From NCBI RefSeq assembly GCF_020740795.1, contig NC_067312.1, forward strand, positions 50,487,905-50,551,904: a stretch of 64,000 bases of DNA, written 5' to 3'. This DNA comes from Apus apus (lineage: Eukaryota > Chordata > Aves > Apodiformes > Apodidae). The notes beneath the pieces are model-generated. The model was not told the DNA's origin, searched no databases, and worked only from the letters and a program-made list of their open reading frames with translations. The position numbers and the translations under genes are program-made. Within the stretch, counting starts at the first letter, position 1; each line of letters begins with the position of its first letter. This document shows positions 52,072 to 64,000 of this stretch, piece after piece.

Positions 52072-53060
52072 TTGAATCAGAGGATTACTGAACTGTTGAG
52101 GCTCGTAGGGACCTCTCGAGGTCATCTCGTCCAACCTTCTGCTCAAGTGGGCCACCTAGGGCTGGGTGCCCAGAATCATGTCCAGATGGCTTTTGAATGT
52201 CTTTAAGGATAGAGATTCCACAACCTCTCTGGGAAAACTGTGCCAGCGCTTGGTCATCCTCCCAGTGAAAAATGTTTCCTGATGTTCAGAGGGAGCATCC
52301 TGTGTTTCAGTTTTTGCCCATTGACTCTGGTGTTGTCACTGGGCACCACTGACAAGAGCCTGGCTCTGTCCTCTTTGTGTCCCCCTCCAGGTATATATAT
52401 ATATTTATAGGAACCCCCTGAGCCTTCTCTTCTCCAGGCTCAACAGTCACAGCTCTCAGCCTTTCTTCTTAGAGGAGGTGCTCCAGGGCTTTCATCTTCT
52501 TGGTGGTCCTTTGCTGGACTCTCCAGTATGTCTGTGTCTGGTATGTACTGAGTAGCCCAGCACTGGACCCAGCACTCTAGGTGTGGCCTCACCACTGCTG
52601 AGTAGAAGGGATACTGTGGGCTCATGTTCAACTTGGTGTCCACTAGGATCTCCAGGGCCTTTTCTGCCAAGCTGCTTTCCAGCTGGGCAGTCCCCAACCT
52701 GTTCTGGTGCCTGGGGTTGTTCTGTCCCAGGTGCAGGACTTTGTACTTCCCCTTGTTGAAGCTCATGAGGTTCATGTCAGCCAGTTTCTCCAGCCAATCC
52801 AGATCCCTCTGGATGCCAGCACAACCCCCTGCTATATCAGCAACAGCCACTCCTCCCAGTTTGATGTCCTTAGCAAACTGGCTGCAGGTAAGCAGGATCA
52901 GACCCCATATTGACCCCTGGGTTACAGGGCTGCAACCGGACTTTTTGTTCTGATCACCACCCTCTGGGCCTGGCTATTCACACCATTTTTTAGTCCTCTT
53001 CACTGTCTGCTCATCCAGCTGATACTTCAGCAGCTTCTTTATGAGGATCTTGTGTGAAAT
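52072..53060 (-). mobile_element. CR1 LINE, 3' fragment with ORF2 remnant
   Basis: The element reads on the minus strand. Near its 3' end are GGACCTCTCGAGGTCATCTC and ATTCCACAACCTCTCTGGGA (plus-strand letters). The frame 52850-52440 carries ORF2 C-terminal sequence (LADMNLMSFNKGKYKVLHLG). A TA-rich run (TATATATATAT) sits inside at about 52392. The distal end lacks a clear octamer, which points to an older or different subfamily. Confidence 0.88.
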
Positions 53061-54918
53061 CCAAACATTAGTTTTCACCAGCAGTTGACTCCTGATTATT
53101 TTATTTTTTTTTATCCTCTCTAGCCACTCATTTAATGTCAGGTAAATAAAATATGAGTTTCCAGTTTTGTTAACTCAACTGTAAGTACAGCAGTTGAAAA
53201 CTGAACTTTCAAAATAAGCTGTCTTGAAATGACCTTGATGGAGCATTCTGCAAGTTGCACAGCAGGCCTGATATTTAAGTAAAATTACTTTTTTCTTGAG
53301 ACTTCCTACTCACTCATCTGAAATGATGTGGCCCAGAAAATTTCTCACTAATAGTAACAGACCAGTGGAAGTGTTTTGCCCTGAAATTCTCCTGGTGGTT
53401 TTAGTCAGACTATCATAGCATTTCAACTGGTAGATTAACTGCTGGAGAAATGTCACTCTTTTGGAGCATCATCCAGTTGAAATCTTGACTCTTAAGTCAG
53501 GAACAGTTCAGTCAGTGGAGCCATTCTAAATAGTCAGCTAGCTAGTAATTCTTGCAATCTTTTTTAAAAATAAACAACAGAGAAAACCTCTAATATTCTT
53601 CATGTCTGATATTCAACTAATTGTTTAACTTCTTTGGTTGGACTTGGATGAGTGTACAATGTGCTGATTTTCTATCAAATTGCTGATTGGCTCACGTATA
53701 ACTGCAGAGATGTCCTTAGGGTTTCATGTTTGCTTGCCTAATATGAGCTGTATTAAATCAGTTGTATTAAACCAGCTGCCTTAACCATCCCCTGTAAATG
53801 TGAAATAAACCTGAAAGGCTACAATTGGATTCTTAGCGCTCATACATATTCTTAGATGCAACTTCTCAGGTGGTGAGAAGCATAGCTAAAAATCTTGCAT
53901 GCTTCACTGGTAGCATTTGCCTCTGCTAATGAGTGAGCCAAAACAGAATTCAGCTCAATTCTCACATAATCACTTTTAAACTAATATGTTTAAATAAGAA
54001 GTGTGAATGCAGAAAGACAGTCATTGCCTTAGTCAGGTCTAGCTCAAGGAAGAGTCTGGAAGGCAGAAGGGCCCACTTCCTCCAAGGTGAGATCTGGGCT
54101 TGTTGACACAATTCCTTTCTGTGGCATCAAGTTGTTGTAGAAACTCGTTGGACTGAATATGCAAACTGTTGCAAGCTGCAGTGTTGTTTAGGGAGAAGGG
54201 GAGGTGGTTTGGAGTACTGCTTAGGCCAAATGATATTTAAAGAGCAAGAACTTCACAAACCAGAAATGGTACCTTTTTATTATTATTTGTAGGCATTTTG
54301 CCGTTAAGCCACAAGATGGCAGAAAAGCAAAAGAAATACACGCTCTTGAAAGTACCGTCTAAAACGAAATACAATAGGGAAGGGGCTAATTTTTCTTACT
54401 GAAGTGTTGCTAAAGCCTTATAAACTTTTGAAGTCTGTTAGATAGTCCTTTAATTAACGTGATCTAGCTGTGACTTGTGATAAACTGTAGCACTGTATCT
54501 CTCTCTTCTGCAGTTTGTGGGGTCAGGACAAATGTCTATTCTTTCGTCATGGACAGACAGTAAAAATGCTAGCCCTGATTATTTCCTTTTTGGATCCCAC
54601 TGGAATATGGTGTGTAAGCAAATAAAATGCAGGATACGGTCTCTTTGTATCTGGAAGAAGAACCATGATTTTCCTGAATGGTAATTAAACCTTAATTTAT
54701 ATATTTTATTAGTATACTGTCTTACTCTGCCCTTGCAAAAAAATCTACCTTCACATTATTATTGGAGCTGACTACAAAGACAGTTACGAGACTCAAATGC
54801 TGACTTGGTCCCCCTTGATGTGAAGAATAAAAGACAGCGTTGTCTTAAAATCAGCTTTGTGCTTTGCCTTTGTCATCTGATATTAAGAAATTTCTATAAT
54901 CTTTTCTACAAGAGAATT
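53061..54918. other. Intergenic stretch between CR1 and LTR, no feature recognised
   Basis: AT-rich unique-looking sequence without coding or repeat signal beyond short runs. Confidence 0.6.
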
Positions 54919-55675
54919 TGTCACAGTTTAATGCTGGGCTGACAATTAAATGATGGACAGATGCTCTCTATTAACCCCTCTGCCTTCCCAGGAAGGGAAA
55001 GGAAAAAGAATAAGAGAGAGGGTCATGGGTTGGAAACTAAACAACACAGCTTTAGTGAAACAGTAATGATGAAAAAGAAAATAATGAAATCTATACAAAA
55101 CCACTATGTTACCCCCCCAGTAATGCTCACATCACCACTGAGGCTGAAGGCAGGTGCCTAGGAAAGCCCTGGGCTGGGCTTCCGGAGTCAGCAAAAGATG
55201 GGAACTGAATTCAGCACTGCATGGATGGCGATCAAAGGCAGATGAACGGATGGAGTTCTGCCGGGACACAGCCATGGATGAAAGGAGCTTGACCGTCCTG
55301 ATCTCTCAGCTTTACACTGAGCAGGATGTGTAAGGGATGGAATACTGCATTTGGTCATTTTGGATCACCTGTCCCATCTGCTCCTCCACACAGGAGGGTC
55401 GCAGATGTGGCCCCTTTTCCACCCTTTTGTTTCTGGCACACAAGAAGTGGAGCAGAACCACCTTGGTTTCTCTAAGAATCAGTCTAAGCAAGAGCCTGTC
55501 TGCTTACCATTCTCCAGCCACAACTATAAACATCCAGTGTTATACATACTAGGAGCAGACACTGACTGAGCAACATGCTGTTAATTTCAGCAGGTGCAGT
55601 CACTTAGAAGAGACATCACTGAGAAGTTAAATTACTAAAAGGAAAATTGGTTCTGTCCTGGCTCAAACCAGAAGA
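54919..55675 (-). mobile_element. Solo LTR, same family as 10521-11239
   Basis: The right edge is the reversed LTR start (GTCCTGGCTCAAACCAG), and the left edge is TGTCACAGTTTAATGCTGGG, the reversed LTR end. Flanks GAATT (54914-54918) and GTATT (55676-55680) differ at one position, fitting an old 5-bp duplication. No retroviral coding sequence lies inside or beside it. Confidence 0.75.
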
Positions 55676-56064
55676 GTATTTCAAATGAACAAACTGTTTT
55701 CCTCTCCTGGGTAGTCCCTTCAGTGTAATCTTAATGTACTAGTTTTTAAAATATCTTTTTCCAAAAGAAATTGTCAAAATTGCATTTTTAGCATGGTATA
55801 AGTAGCAATCTTGTAGAGTAGCAGTGCATAGCAATAGTATCAGTAATAACATCGTACATGGATTGCTTGGACAGCTTTGTCCCACAATTATTAAATACCC
55901 CATAACGCTGACTGCAACCCAGAGAAGACATGGTCTACCATAGTAGTTAATAATGTTGAGGGGTCCTTAAGTGTCCTCCTAGGTGTAGTAAACTGAGTAA
56001 AAGACCCATATCCAATGACATATGGTTTAAACCTCTCGCATTATCTGGTTTCTTCAATACAGTC

Positions 56065-57190
56065 ACACAGAATCACAAAACCACAAAATCATCCTGGTTA
56101 GAAAGGACCTTGAAGTCATCAAGTCCAACCATAACCTAAATCCACCAACCATAACCTAATCTACCCATTCAGTGCTTAAATCATGTCATTAAGCACTCTG
56201 TAATTCTTTTAAACACTTCCAGGGATGGTGACTCCTCCACCGCCCCAGGCAGCCTGTTCCACTGTCCAATCTTTTGGTAAAGAAATTCTTTCTAATATCC
56301 AATCTGAACCTCCCCTGGTGCAGCTTCAGGCCTTTTCCTCTCATCCTGTCATTATTAACTTGAGAGGAGAGGCCAACTCCCACCTCCCTACAACCTCCTT
56401 TCAGGTAGTTGTAGAGAGCAATGAGGTCTCCCCTCTCCTCCTCTTCTTCAAACTAAACAAATTCCCTCTGCCTCTCCTCATAGGACTGATTCTCCAGACC
56501 TTTCACCAACTTGGGAGCTCTCCTCTGGACATGCTTCAGCAACTTGACATCCTTTTTGTAGTGAGAGGACCAGAACTGCACACAGTACTCAAGGTGTGGC
56601 CAAGTACAGGGGCGTGATCACATCCCTGCTCCTGCTGGCCACACTATTCCTGATGCGGGCCAGAATGCTGTTGGTCTTCTTGGCCACCTGGGCACACTGC
56701 TGTCTCATGTTAAGTTGGATGTCAACCAGCACCACCAGGTTCTTCTTCACCATGGAGCTTTCCAACCACTCATCCCCAAGCCTGTAGCTTTGCATGGGGT
56801 TGTTGTGACCAAAGTGCAGGACCTGGCACTTGCCCTTGTTAAACCTCATGCAATTGGCCTTGGCCCATCGATCCAGTCTGTCCCTGTCTCTCTGCAAAAC
56901 CTTCCTACCCTCAAGCAGATTTAGATCATTAATAAAGATATTGAACAAGACTGGACCCAAAACTGAGCCCTGCGGGATACCAATGGTGACCAGCCACTAG
57001 CTGGATCCAACCTCATTCACTACAACTCTCTGACCTCAGCCAGCCAGCCATTTTTTACCCAGCAGAGAATGCACCTGTCTGTGCCATGAGCCATCAGCTT
57101 TTCAAGGAGAATGCTGTGGCAGACGTTGTCAAAGGCTTTAGCAAAGTTTAGGTAGACAAAGTCCACAATTTATCTGTGTCCTCCATCTAT
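56065..57190 (-). mobile_element. CR1 LINE, 3' fragment with ORF2 remnant
   Basis: The element reads on the minus strand; its 3' end is the reversed octamer run at 56065-56090 (CACAGAATCACAAAACCACA). The frame 56960-56589 encodes ORF2 C-terminal sequence ([12 protein letters not shown], then [20 protein letters not shown]). Frame breaks show it is inactive. The 5' limit near 57190 is approximate. Confidence 0.9.
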
Positions 57191-59151
57191 CTTATTGTCA
57201 TAGTGGGTCTTCAGATTGGTACACAGTCTAAAAGTGCCAGAGAGCTTTCGGTGTCAGATAAAAATATCACCCATGCCCCCTGCAGACACCTCAGTCATCT
57301 TGTCTTAGTAAAGCAGGAAGTCCTTCACCAAAAAAAGTCATTGTAAGTAGTAGTTCTTATTTCCAAAAAGGTGTGGAATAGGTTTTGGCCAGGCTTCAAT
57401 GGCACACTCAAGGGCTTTCTTTGGTTTAACACGTTTGGGAATTTATTGCCTCTTTCTGTCCTTAATCCCCTAATTTGCTGCTGCCCTCCCAGCTGTTTGC
57501 ATTCTGACAGGGACACTGTTTTCTTCTAGGACAGGCAGCCTTGGTGGTGTGACAATGGCAACGACACTTCTTCACTGAGCCAGTCAAGATGTGCACCATT
57601 CTGCAGTGTCTTGGCCAAGGATCATAAGCACAGATCATGGGCCATGAGGCAGCATACAGGAGAACTGTACTACACACAGGAAATGAGTAGTAGTTCATGA
57701 CTTTGCAGCCTAGTTAAATAATCATGGTCAGTCCGTGTGCACTTAGTTGCCCTGATAGTAAAAGGAGAAAAGTATAGCTGAAAAAAAAAAAATTGTCACT
57801 GTATTGGTAACTTGTGTTTTTTACATAAAACACACTTGTTTGGGGGAACTAGTGATCATGTATTTTCTGCTGTTGTGTCCTGGTTTGAGCCAGGATGAAG
57901 CTCATTTTCCTTTTACTGTCTTTTTTTTTCCTTCAGTAGGCTTTCTTTTAACTAGCACCAGTGTGTTCTAACTAAGGCTGGTAAGAGTGGAATATTTTTC
58001 TAACTGCTGGGTCTTCAAGGTCACATCTTCACTCTGCTGGCTCAGACACTACAGGGAGATCTATGACCCCCCATAGGAGGCTGAGTTAGACAGACAGCAA
58101 AATTGGCCAGAGATATTCCATATATCTACGTAAGCTCAGAGGAAGGTCAGAGAGCACAGAAGACAACTTCTTTCCTGCTTCTTCTTCCCTTCTCTCCCGT
58201 CCATGGCCGGCGTCCAGGGAGGACTCCGTCCATCCAGCACCATCGACCCCCAGGCTCGAGCTCTCCTGACCCTCATCACTCTCTGCTTTCTCCAGCAGCT
58301 CCAGGATTTCTTGGGACTGTTTGCAGCTCAGGAGATGCTGTGGGAGTTGCTGGGGTTGGGGGGAGGCGAGAGGCTTTTGCATATATCTGAACATATTTGT
58401 ATATAATTGTATATATTTTCTTATATCTTAATTAAATATTTCTTATATCTTAATTAAAGCTGTGTAGTTTGGTTTTCAATCCAACCAAGTCTCTCTCTTT
58501 TTCTCTCTCTCGTTCCCTACCTGGGTGGGAGGGGGAGGAGATTGAGAGCATTGTTGAACCTGAGGCAAACGGTGACATGTTGAAATGTTGTTTCATGGTA
58601 AATTAACAGATGTACCTGAAGCAGTTTTGATTCCTTCCAGACTCTGGAAGCTACTCTAAAGCAGCCACTTCATTTGAAGCAGTCACCTCATTGTCTTTTC
58701 TGTGAATTGTCCAGATTTGTAGTGGTGTGAGTGAGTAATACCAGCACGGCATAACTTCTGGATATCTGCCTGTTTTAAGTTATTATCTTGCTCTTGTTGA
58801 AGAATTCCTAATTTGGTAGCCTGTTAATGAACAACTAAAGTGACTTCTTTGTGTTAATCGTAAAATCCATCAGAACTGATGCAAGTGTTCTTTGAAAAGA
58901 AAGACATATTGCTCAGGTCACAGCCAGAAGATAAGATTCAGATTTAGAAAAAAAACCAACTCTTGTACCACAGCAATAAGAAAACAAAAATAGAAAGCTG
59001 AGGTAACAGTTCTTTGAAAGACAGATGTTGGACCAAAACAAAGACTCCATAGTACATATTAAGATGCCATGATGTTAGATTTTGCCTGGGAGAACTTACA
59101 GAACTAATGATAATTCTTCATTTAGAAGGCTAATGCTTTTTTATTTGCTGG
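57191..59151. other. Intergenic flanks of the solo LTR at 57876, nothing further seen
   Basis: Outside the LTR (57876-58577) the segments 57191-57875 and 58578-59151 have no recognisable gene or element. The left one may still contain decayed CR1 sequence continuing from 57190. Confidence 0.5.
57876..58577 (+). mobile_element. Solo LTR with intact 5-bp target-site duplication
   Basis: The 702-bp element begins TGTCCTGGTTTGAGCCAGGA and ends AAACGGTGACA. The flanking 5-mer TGTTG is identical at 57871-57875 and 58578-58582. Near the 3' end, ATTAAA signals (about 58430-58460) precede a U5-like segment. The 5-bp duplication and TG...CA ends fit avian ERVL-type LTRs. It has no internal retroviral genes. 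Confidence 0.88.
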
Positions 59152-59526
<375 letters not shown>

Positions 59527-60394
59527 CCTATTCCACATACCCTCCACCTCCTTCCCCCACAGAAATGTGTTGCACTGATAGCTCCTTGCCAACTATCCAT
59601 AGATTTCCAACTTTGGCAATATTGTGGGAAAATGGTGTGTTGTGATTTCTGCACTTACACTCTGAAAATCTTAGTCTCCTCCTTTTTTCTCCCTCTACCC
59701 AAAGACAGAGACCAGGTTTAAGGGAGCCATTTGGTGCAGCCTCATGGTGCCAGAGATGGAGATGCATTTACTCTTAGTGATCCTCTTAGTGATCTTTTAC
59801 CAGCAGCAGAGCTGTGCCATGCTCACTCCCTGCCCATTCAAGCTGCCCATGACTTCAGCACCTTAAACTGTAAGTTTAAGGAAAGAATAGGTCAGGCAAA
59901 AAAGAGGAATAAAAATTACTAAATATCAGATGACTTTCTCTTTGGGTTTCTCTTTTAATTAGTTAATTTACCAGGCCCCTTGGCAACTACTTTGTGCTAT
60001 TTTCCCCTAAACTTGTCCTAGAAACCCTCATTGCCATGCTCTGCTTTACTTTGCTGTAGTCCTGACATTCAAGTGTTCATGCTACATTTGCTTCTACAAT
60101 GTTTGTGTGCTTCTACAAGTCAATTTGAATATACAAAATGTGCAGATACTTTTACCATTTTAAAGGTGGTTATGTACAGGGTTGCCATCATCAAGATATT
60201 TTTTGTATCACAGACATGGTTACTGTGAAGAAAAACAAGAGTTCTTTTGACCCTTATGATTTACAGGTTTGCTTGAAATGTGTGGGTTCAGTAATTTCTT
60301 TCTGTACCATATATACCCTGAAATACCTTTTTACACTTGCTTTCCAGACATGGTTTTGTATCTGGATTTCCCTGGAGTTTTTTCAGTGGAAGCA

Positions 60395-60663
60395 AGTGAC
60401 AGGACAAGAGGTAACAGGCACAAACTTCAACACAGAAGGTCCATCTGATCATGAGGAGGAACTTCTTTAAGTTCAGGGTGGCAGAGCACTGGAACAGGCT
60501 GCCCAGAGAGGTTGTGGAGGCTCCGTCTCTGCACATGTTCAAAACCCATCTGGTCGCCATCCTGTGCAACCTGCTCAAGGTGAACCTGCTCTGGCAGGGG
60601 GGTTGGACTAAATGATCTCCAGATGTCCCTTCCAACCCCTAACATTCTGTAATTCTGTGATTC
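60395..60663 (+). mobile_element. CR1 LINE, 3' fragment
   Basis: Sense strand plus. It has GTGACAGGACAAGAGGTAAC, GGAACAGGCTGCCCAGAGAG and TTCCAACCCCTAACATTCTG, and ends in AATTCTGTGATTC. It is closely related to the 15655-16130 copy. Confidence 0.9.
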
Positions 60664-62388
60664 GTCTGTGTGATGACTGAATAGTACGACACACAGTCCT
60701 TTGCCTAGCTCTCTGTCTGTCATACTTTTTTTAAGCAAACACACTCCCTGCATGTTATTTTTTTTGTTAGAAAAGTAGCCACCTTATCTTCATTATACAA
60801 TGAAAACTACTTAAGAGTACTTTCAGGGTAAGAATTTAGAGCTCTGAGATCTTAAAATATGTTTGGCAACTTTTCAGTTATACATTAGCTTGGATGTCTG
60901 AGGTATTTCCTTTGACAAAATGGCATTTGCAGTTGAAAATAAGTAAACATTTTTTACTAAGGAATTGAATGCGATGTAACTGTTTTAACACGCATTCTAT
61001 CTTAATCAGTTAATGACAGAGATATAATAAATGGCCTCGTTTTTTTCAGCCAGTCCAAAACAGACTTGATATAATGGATTTTATTTTCATCCTGGTATAT
61101 GGCTGTTATTGTTATTGCTATTATTATTATTGCTATTATTGTTATTTGTATTGTTATGATTGTTATTTATATTGTTGTTGTTGTTGTTATTATTGGGTTT
61201 GTTGTTATTGTTACTATTATTATAACATACCTTAGGATCTGATACGTGAGGATAATAACAGAATGGGTGTGGAAAATCAGAACATGGCCTGAAACTTCTT
61301 GCAGACAATTGTTTTTTTAAAATATGGGGGGATTCCTTGAGGAAGCCTCAGATGAGATAAAGATGCTGAGTAGAACATTTTTAGGCAATAATTCATTTCC
61401 AGGAGGAAGAACAATTTTGTCCTAAGATAGGATCCTGAAAGATCACTTCAAGGGGGAAGAAAAAAACCTCCAGAAGCTCATCCAGTGGCTAGGGCACTTG
61501 GCTAAGATACAGAGGAGAATTTATGAGGAAAGTCTGTGCAAATTATTAGAATCCCATAGAGATGAAATGAGATTAGTGTTCAAGGAAACCACCGAAGAAT
61601 GCAACTAGAAGTAGGAGGTTATTCAATGGTTTGGGGAATATATAGTTCAGCTGATAAAAGGATGTAATTTTGCCAGGTAGTAACAAAGGCTGCATGATAG
61701 TGATCACAGAGGCTTTGTGTAACATCCAATAGTGACAAAACCTTAAGTGGCTTAAGTCATATCAAATTCCTGTGTATACACCAAGGAAGAACTCGAATAA
61801 GGCTATACTCAGAATTCAAGGCCTTTTAATATGTTTGAAGGATGCTGTAAGATATGCTTTTATGCAGTGCTCTGCAAATAAGAGGCTGAAACTGTGTCAA
61901 GAGAGGAATATTCTTCACAGCACAATGTTTTAAAATGCAAGATGAGTTAGAGGACCCTCTTCTTTCCCTAACAGGTTGAGGGAAATGAACTGTGTGATAA
62001 TGGGAGCTTTCCATAGATAATTACTTTGCTATATTTCTGTGGCAGAAAAATGCCAGATAATTAGTATAGGGAGAAGCAGTTTGCGTTAGTTTGCTTCTCA
62101 TTTAATTCAGCTTATAGCAGAAAAAAGTAGATGCATCCATCTACCCCGAATATACTATAAATATGGCCCATGGATACATATATTTTATTTTAATAGCAAA
62201 GTTTGTCTTTTGCGTAGTGCCCCAGTAACATATACCTTCTGTATATACATCTTGAGAGTGTTGATATGCTCCACACTCATGTACATTTTCTTTCCTCAGA
62301 TATTCTGTCTTTCGTTTTTGAGATAAGATTTTTATGTGCTCAGTAGTACCTAACACAGTTTTTGGATGGTGAAATTGTGAAAAACACT
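60664..62388. other. Intergenic stretch, only the ATT/GTT tract recognised
   Basis: Apart from the tract at 61103-61226 there is no gene, RNA or mobile element I can identify. Confidence 0.5.
61103..61226 (+). repeat. ATT/GTT-rich degenerate trinucleotide tract
   Basis: Imperfect repeats of ATT, GTT and GCT units, including a pure GTT run in the middle. The Asn-rich frame on the minus strand is an artefact of this repeat. Confidence 0.9.
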
Positions 62389-63021
62389 TGTTGCACCAAT
62401 GAATAGGCCCAAATAGATCCTTTAGTGAAGCACAGTTTATTTACACTCTTGCAAGAATGGGTGACCTAAACAAGCAGGCACACCCGATAGAAAGTTAAGT
62501 AACAGTTTATATTCCCTATTCCTGCTGCAAGGTTCCCTCCCTTTTTTCCCCACTGGCTGGGTCGTCCTGGGTTTACAGCCTATCCAACACTTCTAATTAC
62601 CATATAAGTTTCCCACCCCTCTTTACACAATCCATTCTAGGTATTTACTTTTTACCTGTAACATTAAATTCTGACCTTTCTTGCCCCCTTGGCTGTCTTC
62701 CCAATCACCAAAATGATTTATACCATCTGGTGCCATCCTGTCCTAAGGAGTAACATAGAAGTGACTTTGTTCTGCCTTTATCATGGGCCATATGTCCTCC
62801 ATGTTTAGATATCTCAGCTCCCCAAGATGGAGCACAATCAAGTCCCTCAGTTTCTTGGACCATGAACCACATCAGTGTCCTTGGAATGCCCAGATTTCTC
62901 ACTTCTCTCTTCAGTCACTATGAAGTTTCTTTTCACTAGGGCAGAAACAAACTATTATCTTCCTAACACTAGGGTTCAAAAACAACACTACATTTCTAAC
63001 ATAAGGGACAAGCCCCTTACA
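62389..63021 (-). mobile_element. Possible LTR-like segment
   Basis: Bounded by TGTTGCACC on the left and CCCCTTACA on the right, so on the minus strand it would start TGTAAGGGG and end GGTGCAACA. A reversed AATAAA (TTTATT at about 62430) lies close to the proposed 3' end. No matching target-site duplication was found, so the call is weak. Confidence 0.3.
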
Positions 63022-64000
63022 ATAATAAATATGTCTCTCATTTAAAACTGACTGAGACTGAGAGAGGCAGAAAATGGCTGCCCAGAAACTTTCAAGCACA
63101 TGGCAAGGACACGGACAGATAGACTGCCTCACAGCTCCAAGGAAAGAAAATGCAACATTTTTTCAATAGAAGCATAAAGAACACTGGTTGGACAGTAGGG
63201 GCTCAAGGACACTAGCCAATTGGTTAAAACGAGTCAATCAACAAAAGGATCCAAAAAGGAGACTAAAAAGAACCGATCATGAATCACAATTCACCTCAGC
63301 AAGAGCTATAAAAGATTGCCATAGCAGCAGCTGGTATCACAGTTTTTGTGGGAGTCCTCGCTGGGGTGCACAAGAAGTCTCTTCATGTGGAACCCGTTTG
63401 CCAAGGAGCTGCACAATATGGAGAAGAGCTGAAGAAATGGGGAAGGGAGCTCGAGCACACTAAAAGAGCTAATAAAAGGGCTGGAATTACTTTTTGTTCT
63501 CTAAAACCCCCATTACCAAGTGCTCCCAAGGTAGCCACCGCTTGCCACTGATGGCAGCCACCACATGCCACCGCCAAGCCTGCTGACCTGTCAATAAGCC
63601 TGTGTACATCATGCCAGGGTACCATAAGAGAAAATATTCAACTTGAGAAATCTTTCTCTTTTCTTTTTTATACTTCTGCCTCTGGGCAGGTGTAATTGGC
63701 CACTTGCTTCCACTCACTCCGTCTGCCTCATGAGGGGAAAAGCATCGGGCTTCTCAATCATTACCTGTAACCGTGCTACTGTTCTCTCTTGCTTTATCAA
63801 TTGTGTACCCAGAACGGGTACACCAACACTGTTCAAATGTGAAACATTATACCCTAAATAGCGTTTCCTCCATTAGATTTGCATATCCAATTCCTACCAC
63901 TTCCCTTTCCTTTAAAATGGTTCAATTAAAGTGATTATTTTAAGCACATACTCTCTGTGTTTTTGCCGGTGCGTGCGTATCTGTGTGGAGTTTGTTGTAG
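63022..64000 (+). other. Unclassified stretch at the right edge, possibly LTR-derived
   Basis: It contains TATAAAAG near 63307, a frame from about 63342 to 63552 with a Lys/Glu-rich sequence (GAAQYGEELKKWGRELEHTK), and an AATTAAA signal near 63925 followed by T/G-rich sequence. That order resembles the 3' end of a retrovirus-like element, but no retroviral domain is recognisable and the window ends inside it. Confidence 0.25.

Noticed and set aside
56589..56960. A 123-codon frame as a host gene.
   Set aside because: CR1 ORF2 remnant.

Overview
The window is nuclear DNA from a bird. The evidence is two intron-containing vertebrate genes, many CR1 LINE fragments with the avian-type 3' end (repeats of ATTCTATG or ATTCTGTG), and solo LTRs of avian endogenous-retrovirus type whose edges begin TGTCCTGG or TGTGCTGG. 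Nothing prokaryotic or plasmid-like is present. Gene content and order match the CAMK4-STARD4 region (human 5q22). From general knowledge of bird karyotypes this region is expected on the Z chromosome, but the sequence alone does not show that, nor which bird it is.

Layout. Bases 1-18922 are read as part of a long CAMK4 intron. It carries CR1 copies (1-725, 4556-5860, 15236-15289, 15655-16130) and one decayed solo LTR (10521-11239). CAMK4 itself (plus strand) contributes six coding exons between 18923 and 30232: the kinase domain from just before the HRD loop to its end, the calmodulin-binding segment, and a short C-terminal tail with a stop codon. The earlier exons lie upstream of the window. 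Five introns are complete here, and the last uses a GC donor instead of GT. A 3'UTR with clustered AATAAA signals follows to about 31.75 kb.

From about 31.75 to 42.5 kb there are no recognised coding exons. The left part is intergenic or CAMK4 3'UTR, and the right part probably includes the STARD4 3'UTR. STARD4 (minus strand, convergent with CAMK4) is complete: five coding exons between 47739 and 42566 encode a 207-residue single-domain START protein, a cytosolic sterol carrier. Its first coding exon lies in a CpG island (about 47.56-48.25 kb) with GC boxes, three CCAAT boxes and a G-quadruplex motif.

The right quarter (48.3-64 kb) has no gene I can recognise and is rich in mobile elements. 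It holds solo LTRs at 48804-49781, 54919-55675 and 57876-58577, CR1 copies at 52072-53060, 56065-57190 and 60395-60663, an uninterrupted tetranucleotide repeat of about 375 bp at 59152-59526, an ATT/GTT-rich tract near 61.1 kb, and LTR-like material of uncertain class from 62.4 kb to the end.

Functionally the two genes are neighbours, not partners. CaMKIV is a nuclear calcium/calmodulin-dependent kinase activated by CaMKK; STARD4 moves cholesterol between membranes and in mammals is an SREBP-2 target. I found no convincing new genetic system. The points most worth checking are the GC-AG intron and short tail of CAMK4, the STARD4 promoter (paired CCAAT repeat, overlapping upstream ORF, same-strand LTR about 1 kb upstream), the family of three related solo LTRs, and the very long pure CTTT repeat.
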